A stretch of DNA of 8,367 bases, from the NCBI GenBank assembly GCA_904502235.1, contig CAJGDP010000051.1, positions 1-8,367 on the forward strand. The letters run 5' to 3'. A program made the position numbers and the translations under genes. This stretch comes from an uncultured Bacteroidaceae bacterium. GTDB lineage: Bacteria; Bacteroidota; Bacteroidia; Bacteroidales; Bacteroidaceae. The number at the start of each line of letters is the position of its first letter. The first letter of the stretch is position 1. Below are positions 1 to 4,543 of the stretch, in pieces. The notes beneath the pieces were generated by a model that worked only from the letters and a program-made list of their open reading frames with translations, was not told where the DNA came from and did not search any database.

Positions 1-112
1 CAGTCACATCCTGACTAAGAAGACAAAGAAGCAGAAGAGAAACCTTGTACACTTTACAACTCTCGACCCTGCTAATGTTAAGAGTGTTAAGGAATTGTTG
101 TCATTGCGTTAA
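1..112 (+). CDS. rpmI: 50S ribosomal protein L35, C-terminal part (5' end outside window)
   Basis: Reading from base 2 gives 36 residues, SHILTKKTKKQKRNL to VKELLSLR, then TAA at 110-112. The SHxLTKKTKKxKRxL core, followed by a short acidic and hydrophobic tail, is the C-terminal half of bacterial L35, a small basic protein of the 50S subunit that is about 65 residues long in Bacteroidales. About 29 residues are therefore missing upstream of the window. It lies just before rplT on the same strand, the conserved infC-rpmI-rplT order, so it is almost certainly cotranscribed with rplT and ends at the terminator at 563-592. Identity is very secure despite truncation. Confidence 0.95.
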   Translation, partial: SHILTKKTKKQKRNLVHFTTLDPANVKSVKELLSLR

Positions 113-129
113 GTATTGAATTATTAACC

Positions 130-174
130 GAATGTATTAGCTGGAAAGTTCGCAAAACGGCGACGCTAACATTC
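130..174 (+). promoter_or_regulatory. Structured rpmI-rplT spacer, possible L20 autoregulatory hairpin
   Basis: The 78-nt gap between rpmI and rplT can fold into a long hairpin. GAATGT (130-135) plus TAGC (138-141) pair perfectly with GCTA (165-168) plus ACATTC (169-174), leaving a 2-nt bulge at 136-137. Inside it, GT-CGC (148-153, one bulged T) pairs with GCGAC (160-164) around a six-base loop, and a six-base purine-rich bulge (142-147) separates the two stems. No T-run follows, so it is not a terminator. L20 of E. coli and Bacillus is known to repress its own operon by binding folded mRNA. Assigning that role here is inference from position and shape only. Confidence 0.4.
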
Positions 175-190
175 AAAAGATTTTAAAACT

Positions 191-535
191 ATGCCAAGAT
201 CAGTAAATCACGTTGCTTCAAGAGCAAGAAGAAAGAAAATTTTAGGTTTGACCAGAGGTTACTTTGGTGCAAGAAAGAACGTATGGACCGTAGCTAAGAA
301 TACTTGGGAAAAAGGTTTGACATACGCATTCCGTGACCGTCGTAACAAGAAACGCGAATTCCGTGCACTTTGGATTCAGCGTATCAATGCTGCGGCTCGT
401 CTTGAGGGTATGTCTTATTCTCAGCTCATGGGTGCTTTGCACAAGGCTGGTATCGAGATCAACCGCAAGGTTCTCGCTGACCTCGCTATGAACAATCCCG
501 CAGCTTTCAAGGCTATCGTGGATAAGGTTAAGTAA
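191..535 (+). CDS. rplT: 50S ribosomal protein L20
   Basis: This 114-residue protein starts MPRSVNHVASR and carries the L20 core: the basic N-terminal extension RARRKKIL, GYFGARKN at about 24-31, and FRDRRNKKREFR followed by LWIQRINAAAR. L20 binds 23S rRNA early in assembly of the 50S subunit, and in several bacteria its C-terminal domain also represses its own operon. The length matches the usual 114-120 residues, and the start is fixed by the conserved MPR N-terminus. There is no Shine-Dalgarno site before the ATG, only an A/T-rich stretch, as is normal in Bacteroidales. It follows rpmI and is the last gene of the operon, with a strong terminator 28 nt after the stop codon. Nothing in the protein looks abnormal. 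Confidence 0.98.
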   Translation: MPRSVNHVASRARRKKILGLTRGYFGARKNVWTVAKNTWEKGLTYAFRDRRNKKREFRALWIQRINAAARLEGMSYSQLMGALHKAGIEINRKVLADLAMNNPAAFKAIVDKVK

Positions 536-562
536 GAAAGTTTTTTCACAATAACCTATAAT

Positions 563-592
563 GCCATCTTCGTTTGAAGATGGCTTTTTTTT
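563..592 (+). terminator. Rho-independent terminator of the rpmI-rplT operon
   Basis: GCCATCTTC (563-571) pairs perfectly with GAAGATGGC (576-584), a 9-bp stem closed by a four-base GTTT loop and followed by eight T residues (585-592). The T-run is on the plus side only, so it serves rplT. For the convergent minus-strand gene ending at 611 it gives at most a weak stop. Confidence 0.93.
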
Positions 593-610
593 GTATGCTT
601 CTTTCGTGAT

Positions 611-1702
611 TTATCTGCTCAGTCGCCAGAAATAATGCCAGATTTTGAATGCAGGGGTCCAAACTGTTTCGGCAGGGTAGTGGCTGAGCAGGTTTAATGA
701 ACGTTTAAGGATATTCCTTATGTGGGCAGTGTTCAATCCGTGTGTGGTAGCGGTGTATCGTGTATCGTACATCCCGAAATTTCCTGCGGCCATTATTTCG
801 TTCAGGAGAAATTCTCCCTCTTTTTTGTCGGGGGCAATAATTATGTATTTATCTTCGAGTGCGAAAATACGCTGAAGAACATAGCTCATGGCTGAAGCAA
901 ATTTGTATAGTCCAAATTTCTTCAACTTTTTTATGTGCATGCGCTTTTCATCTTCGGTGATTTCCTGCCGCATGACAAAATAATAGTCTAGCACTTGTCT
1001 GATTCCTATTCCTTCGCTGAACAGATGTCTGTAGATATGATGCAGTATATATACACTGTTGAAGGCAGTGTCGGGAGCTGTAAACGTGCCTTCTGAAGTT
1101 GTAATCACATTGCAGAATTGGCTATTGGCTTGCTCTGAATAGAAATTCTGTATCCTTTTGTTTGTAAATGGATTGTACATCCACGAAGGGCGGTAATGGA
1201 TTTCAATGTCAACTTCCTTTGAAACAGGAAAATCCACATGGTGGTATGTGGGCGAGCAATTCGGGAATATCTTCTTTACATATTCCAGGACTTTTTTCTC
1301 ACCACCATCCAACCATATATCTATATCGCCCGGAGTACGTAATAAGGGATTGGGGCACAACTGTGCTATACCTTGTCCTTTGAGAATGCAGTTGCAGAAT
1401 CCTTCGCTCTTGAACTTCTGTGATATAAGAGCCGCTTTTTTATTCAATTCTATGTTTTTGCGCTTTATGCTCTCGCACAGTGTGTACCATTGGAAAATTA
1501 TCTCTTTGGGTGGACGTTGTTCTGCCGGCAACCGTTCAATACCGGCAAAAGCAATTCCTGCAAGTGTCTGTTTCTTGGAAATATCGAACAATTCCTCCCA
1601 TTGTGTGGGCGTAGGAGAATAAGACAAGGTTTTTCCCTTGCCTATTCCGCAACGTATAAGAGCGAAGAAGAGTTCTGTGATATCTGCTTTGCAGTTGTGC
1701 AT
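611..1702 (-). CDS. Nucleotidyltransferase family protein (NTP_transf_5-like), substrate unknown
   Basis: The 363-residue protein matches the pattern of Pfam NTP_transf_5, uncharacterised polymerase-beta-fold nucleotidyltransferases. Visible marks are CILKGQG at 105-111, R122, the metal-binding GDIDIWL at 125-131 (D126, D128), a likely third acidic position in VDIEIHYRPSW at 164-174 (D165 or E167), an HHIYRHL helix at 221-227, and GIGIRQVLDY at 231-240. The catalytic signature is intact, so it is probably active, but the transferred nucleotide and acceptor are not known for the family. Members are often seen near surface polysaccharide or peptide-modification genes. There is no signal peptide or membrane segment, so it is probably cytoplasmic. 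The ATG at 1702 is the only early Met; the next is M175, inside the conserved core. It is divergent from the fibre-like gene, and its promoter lies only a few bases before the ATG. Confidence 0.85.
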   Translation of the reverse strand: MHNCKADITELFFALIRCGIGKGKTLSYSPTPTQWEELFDISKKQTLAGIAFAGIERLPAEQRPPKEIIFQWYTLCESIKRKNIELNKKAALISQKFKSEGFCNCILKGQGIAQLCPNPLLRTPGDIDIWLDGGEKKVLEYVKKIFPNCSPTYHHVDFPVSKEVDIEIHYRPSWMYNPFTNKRIQNFYSEQANSQFCNVITTSEGTFTAPDTAFNSVYILHHIYRHLFSEGIGIRQVLDYYFVMRQEITEDEKRMHIKKLKKFGLYKFASAMSYVLQRIFALEDKYIIIAPDKKEGEFLLNEIMAAGNFGMYDTRYTATTHGLNTAHIRNILKRSLNLLSHYPAETVWTPAFKIWHYFWRLSR

Positions 1703-1707
1703 ATATG

Positions 1708-1739
1708 CAAAAATATCTTAGCTTTTTGGTCCTGGCAAA
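1708..1739 (-). promoter_or_regulatory. Bacteroidales-type promoter for the nucleotidyltransferase gene
   Basis: On the minus strand, TTTG (1739-1736) is followed after exactly 20 bases by TATTTTTG (1715-1708). This is a perfect match to the Bacteroides -33 TTTG and -7 TAnnTTTG elements at normal spacing. The predicted transcription start falls at about 1700-1704, on or next to the ATG at 1702. The mRNA would therefore be leaderless or nearly so. Confidence 0.7.
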
Positions 1740-1781
1740 TTTTTGGGAATATTTTATATGCTTTTCTGGCAAAACTGCAAC

Positions 1782-1810
1782 TTTCTCCCTTTAAAGTACG
1801 TATACTTTTG
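1782..1810 (+). promoter_or_regulatory. Bacteroidales-type promoter for the fibre-like gene
   Basis: TACTTTTG at 1803-1810 is a full match to the TAnnTTTG -7 element. The best -33 candidate is TTTC at 1782-1785, with a rather short 17-base spacer, so the upstream half is weak. The start would be near 1815-1817, giving a leader of about 26 nt before the ATG at 1842. That leader is A-rich, which suits Bacteroidales translation initiation without a Shine-Dalgarno site. Confidence 0.6.
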
Positions 1811-1841
1811 CATGCGGAACAATCATTAAAAAAACTGATAT

Positions 1842-2882
1842 ATGGAAAATGCAAAAATGAAAATCGAGTACCGTAAATTAACAGACAATGAGTCCGACCC
1901 TTGGTTATTGTTGACCAATATGGATGAACTTATCTGGAATGGCGTATATGCACTGCGTGTGATTGAAGACGACGGCTCGTCGGGATTGCCATTCCGCTTC
2001 GAAAACGATGATACGGTTACCCTTGTTCTTAAGGATCACTCTCATGAGGGGATGCTGCAGAAGGCACGTACTGTCATGCAGACAATAACACGTGTAGAGC
2101 GTTCTACTGGTAAAGTATATAATTATACCCGTACGCGTTATTGCGTTAACGGCAAGCATTCCTGGACCGCTTGGGAGGATACAGGCGGAGTAGACAATTC
2201 GGTTATACAACAAATAGGATTGAATGCTCAGAGAATTGCCGACGAAATTGCCCGTGCGCAAGAAACAGAACTGGATATCAGCAGCAAGGTTGACAGCATC
2301 GCAAAAAGACACTACAGCAATATACCGCATGTAAACATAGGCGTATTGCAACAGGGGGATGAGCCGTATCCCGGAACAAGTTACTGTGCCTATAGTGATA
2401 AGATAACAGGTGCTGGAGAAATTGTGGTTGCCGATGGATATTATATCGATATAATAAAGATTATTGATAAGGATGGTACAGAATCGGATTTTCAGAATGA
2501 TTGCAACGATCTTTCGTATGAGTTTGCCATAGACTATGATTTCCAGTTGGGTTTCAGGAAAAAAGACAACAGCGCATTCAGCGAGGCCGACTTGAACAGA
2601 GTGGTGCAGAACTTCAGGCTTTATCCGGTAAAATGGAACAAATACTTCGATATAAATAACTATAACTGTACCGGCGTATATAACTTATATGGAACTCGTA
2701 CATCCAATACAGATAATATGCCAATAAGCAGCATCGGTAGCTTTGAAGCGCGCTTGACTGTTATGGCGACCGGTAGTAGTGTCATGCAGGTACTGATGTT
2801 GATTGACGCAACCGGCAACGGAAATATATACCGTCGCATAAAACAGAGCAACGCATGGAGTGAATGGAGTGCTTTGTTTTGA
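1842..2882 (+). CDS. Orphan phage tail-fibre-like protein with two pyocin-knob-like domains
   Basis: This 346-residue protein has no signal peptide, membrane segment or enzyme motif. By eye it divides into four parts. Residues 31-113 form a knob-like domain running from NGVYAL through SGLP, TVTLVLKD and VMQTIT to SWTAWED. Residues 118-155 are helical, with a LNAQRIADEIARAQETELDIS stretch typical of fibre coiled coils. Residues 160-263 are beta-rich, including VVADGYYIDI and GFRKKDNSAFSEADL, which resembles the RKxDNSxxxxxE motif I associate with phage adhesin modules. Residues 272-346 form a second knob, from CTGVYNL through MP, ARLTVMATG, VMQVLML and IYRRIK to AWSEWSALF. Pyocin-knob domains sit on trimeric receptor-binding fibres of phages and tailocins. 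No baseplate, chaperone or other phage gene is nearby. It could be a prophage remnant, a domesticated fibre or a novel effector. An alternative start is M6 at 1857; 1842 is preferred because of the leader spacing. Confidence 0.75.
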   Translation: MENAKMKIEYRKLTDNESDPWLLLTNMDELIWNGVYALRVIEDDGSSGLPFRFENDDTVTLVLKDHSHEGMLQKARTVMQTITRVERSTGKVYNYTRTRYCVNGKHSWTAWEDTGGVDNSVIQQIGLNAQRIADEIARAQETELDISSKVDSIAKRHYSNIPHVNIGVLQQGDEPYPGTSYCAYSDKITGAGEIVVADGYYIDIIKIIDKDGTESDFQNDCNDLSYEFAIDYDFQLGFRKKDNSAFSEADLNRVVQNFRLYPVKWNKYFDINNYNCTGVYNLYGTRTSNTDNMPISSIGSFEARLTVMATGSSVMQVLMLIDATGNGNIYRRIKQSNAWSEWSALF

Positions 2883-2901
2883 AAGTAAAAGGGTTTAGAC
2901 C

Positions 2902-4221
2902 TTAGTCTCTTTGGAAAATGTCGCGTGTGTATACCTTCTGTTTTACATCGTCGAGTATGCTGTCGTAGCGGTTGGCTATTATAGCCTGTGACAGTTGCTT
3001 GAATTCAGCAAGGTTGTTTACCACGCGACTGCCAAAGAAGGTGCTTCCGTCTTCGAGTGTCGGTTCATAAACAATCACTTCTGCACCTTTGGCTTTAATG
3101 CGTTTCATTACGCCCTGGATGGACGACTGACGGAAGTTGTCGCTGCCGGCTTTCATGGTAAGGCGGTAAACACCTATTATGCATTTCTTTTCGTTGCTTA
3201 TGTTGAACTCGCCTTTGTTGTAGTAGTCGTAATAACCGGCTTTGTTCAATACTTGATCGGCAATGAAATCCTTACGGGTGCGGTTGCTCTCTACGATAGC
3301 TGTCATCATGTTCTGTGGAACCTCCTGATAGTTGGCGAGCAACTGCTTGGTGTCTTTGGGAAGGCAATAGCCTCCATAGCCGAACGAAGGGTTATTGTAG
3401 TGGCTGCCTATGCGAGGGTCGAGTCCCACACCTTGTATAATGGCTGCTGAGTCAAGTCCTTTGATTTCGGCATATGTGTCAAGCTCGTTGAAGTAGCTTA
3501 CACGCAGGGCAAGATATGTGTTTGCAAAAAGCTTTACGGCTTCAGCCTCTTTAAGTCCCATGAAGAGGGTGGGGATGTCCTGCTTTATTGCTCCTTGTTG
3601 CAACAAACGGGCAAAAGTATGAGCGGCTTCGTCGAGATGGTTGCCGGCAATGGCTTTGATAGAGCTGTTCTCTTCGTCATATCCTTCAATCATTTTTGGA
3701 TAGCCTACTATTATACGGCTGGGGTAAAGGTTGTCGTACAAAGCCTTGCTTTCGCGAAGGAATTCGGGCGAGAAAAGCAAACGCAGTTTGTGTGTCGCAT
3801 CCCATCCGTTCTCCTTGAATTTCTTGGCATACTTTACATACAGGCTACGGCAGTATCCAACAGGGATGGTACTCTTGATTACCATTGTAGCTTCCGGGTT
3901 AACCTCCAGTATCAGGTCAATGACATCTTCTATGTGATGTGTGTCGAAGAAATTCTTTTGTGGGTCGTAATTGGTGGGGGCGGCAATTACTATAAAATCG
4001 GCATCTTTGTATGCATCTCTGCCGTCGAGTGTAGCACGCAGGTTCAAATCCTTTTCTGCGAGATATTTTTCGATATATTCGTCCTGTATGGGAGATATGC
4101 GGTTGTTGATTTTCTCAACTTTTTCGGGAATTACATCAACGGCCACAACTTGGTTATGCTGTGCCAAAAGTGTGGCTATACTCAAGCCTACATATCCTGT
4201 TCCTGCTACTGCTATTTTCAT
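2902..4221 (-). CDS. ugd: UDP-glucose 6-dehydrogenase
   Basis: Ugd oxidises UDP-glucose to UDP-glucuronate with two NAD+ in the cytoplasm, supplying acidic sugars for capsule, exopolysaccharide or glycans. The 439-residue protein shows the NAD-binding GTGYVG at 7-12 with D29 ending beta-2, STIPVG at 117-122 (T118), SPEFLRE at 151-157 (E153, E157), K230 and N234 in AVKLFANTYLA, and catalytic C286 and D290 in GYGGYCLPKDT. These correspond to T118, E141, E145, K204, N208, C260 and D264 of the streptococcal enzyme. It aligns closely with E. coli Ugd (388 residues) down to the ending VYTRDIFQRD. The extra length sits in insertions near 131-146, 175-200 and 328-346. Tyr71 matches the phosphorylated Tyr71 of E. 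coli Ugd. The start is fixed by MKIAVAGTGYVG. It converges on the fibre-like gene with a 19-bp gap and has its own promoter. Confidence 0.96.
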   Translation of the reverse strand: MKIAVAGTGYVGLSIATLLAQHNQVVAVDVIPEKVEKINNRISPIQDEYIEKYLAEKDLNLRATLDGRDAYKDADFIVIAAPTNYDPQKNFFDTHHIEDVIDLILEVNPEATMVIKSTIPVGYCRSLYVKYAKKFKENGWDATHKLRLLFSPEFLRESKALYDNLYPSRIIVGYPKMIEGYDEENSSIKAIAGNHLDEAAHTFARLLQQGAIKQDIPTLFMGLKEAEAVKLFANTYLALRVSYFNELDTYAEIKGLDSAAIIQGVGLDPRIGSHYNNPSFGYGGYCLPKDTKQLLANYQEVPQNMMTAIVESNRTRKDFIADQVLNKAGYYDYYNKGEFNISNEKKCIIGVYRLTMKAGSDNFRQSSIQGVMKRIKAKGAEVIVYEPTLEDGSTFFGSRVVNNLAEFKQLSQAIIANRYDSILDDVKQKVYTRDIFQRD

Positions 4222-4245
4222 TTTAACTGTGTCTTTGGGATTTTA

Positions 4246-4263
4246 TGGCTACCCTTGTAGCCA
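4246..4263 (-). repeat. Perfect 7-bp hairpin in the ugd 5' leader
   Basis: TGGCTAC (4246-4252) and GTAGCCA (4257-4263) are perfect inverted repeats around a four-base loop (AAGG on the ugd strand). The hairpin lies between the predicted ugd promoter and its ATG, with 24 bases between its base and the start codon. No T-run follows on either strand, so it is not a terminator. It may stabilise the leader or bind a regulator; neither is demonstrated. Confidence 0.5.
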
Positions 4264-4287
4264 CATTTGTGTCGGTATTATATGTTG

Positions 4288-4319
4288 CAAATGTAGTATT
4301 TATGTAAAATATAAACAAT
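4288..4319 (-). promoter_or_regulatory. Bacteroidales-type promoter for ugd
   Basis: On the minus strand, TACATTTG (4295-4288) matches TAnnTTTG fully. ATTG (4319-4316), 20 bases upstream, is a three-of-four match to the -33 TTTG. Transcription would start near 4281-4284, giving a leader of about 60 nt that contains the hairpin at 4246-4263. Confidence 0.65.
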
Positions 4320-4440
4320 ATAATTTTTACAAAAGTTTCTTTTGTTTTATTGTTCTATGGAATTTCTTCAATTATGTGTATTATGCGTTGTGACTGAATT
4401 ATACTGTATTCTTGTATTTTTAATAATTTGTTCCCTTATT

Positions 4441-4471
4441 TTAGGTTTTATGAAAAATAAAGCTATCTTTG
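4441..4471 (+). promoter_or_regulatory. Bacteroidales-type promoter for the DUF349 gene
   Basis: TATCTTTG at 4464-4471 is a full TAnnTTTG match. TTAG at 4441-4444, with a 19-base spacer, is the best -33 candidate (three of four). The start would be near 4477, about 65 nt before the ATG at 4544. The bases just before the ATG are A/T-rich, with no Shine-Dalgarno site. Confidence 0.6.
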
Positions 4472-4543
4472 CATAAATGATAGAGGCTTTTCTGTTGTTG
4501 CAGGAAAGTGTCTTGTTTTTATTGACCATTAAATTTAAAACAG

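Larger units (their letters stand above)
4222..4543. other. AT-rich divergent promoter region between ugd and the DUF349 gene
   Basis: This 322-bp stretch has no credible open reading frame and no RNA gene I can recognise. Its left part holds the ugd leader with a 7-bp hairpin and the ugd promoter. Its right part holds a TAnnTTTG promoter for the DUF349 gene. The middle (about 4330-4440) is very AT-rich with runs of T and holds one short A/T inverted repeat at 4329-4345 (ACAAAAG / CTTTTGT, loop TTT), just upstream of the ugd -33 element. That repeat could be an operator, but its base composition makes chance likely. Confidence 0.7.

Noticed and set aside
611..2882. Toxin-antitoxin or abortive-infection pair (nucleotidyltransferase plus partner)
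   Set aside because: The genes are divergent rather than overlapping in an operon. The enzyme has the NTP_transf_5 pattern rather than the short MNT or AbiEii pattern, and the partner looks like a fibre protein, not an antitoxin.
1842..2882. Foreign codon use in the fibre-like gene
   Set aside because: By hand count ATA makes up 13 of 26 Ile codons, against 7 of 21 in the DUF349 gene. The difference is small and the sample too limited to support recent transfer.
3595..4260. A 221-codon plus-strand open frame opposite ugd
   Set aside because: It lies almost wholly antisense to the conserved Ugd N-terminal half, is rich in Cys, Phe and Tyr in no recognisable pattern, and has no promoter. It is a shadow of the ugd codons.
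4329..4345. Short ACAAAAG/CTTTTGT hairpin followed by four T residues
   Set aside because: The stem is only A/T-rich with one G or C at two positions, no gene ends nearby on the plus strand, and such repeats are expected by chance in this AT-rich spacer. It is mentioned only as a possible operator.
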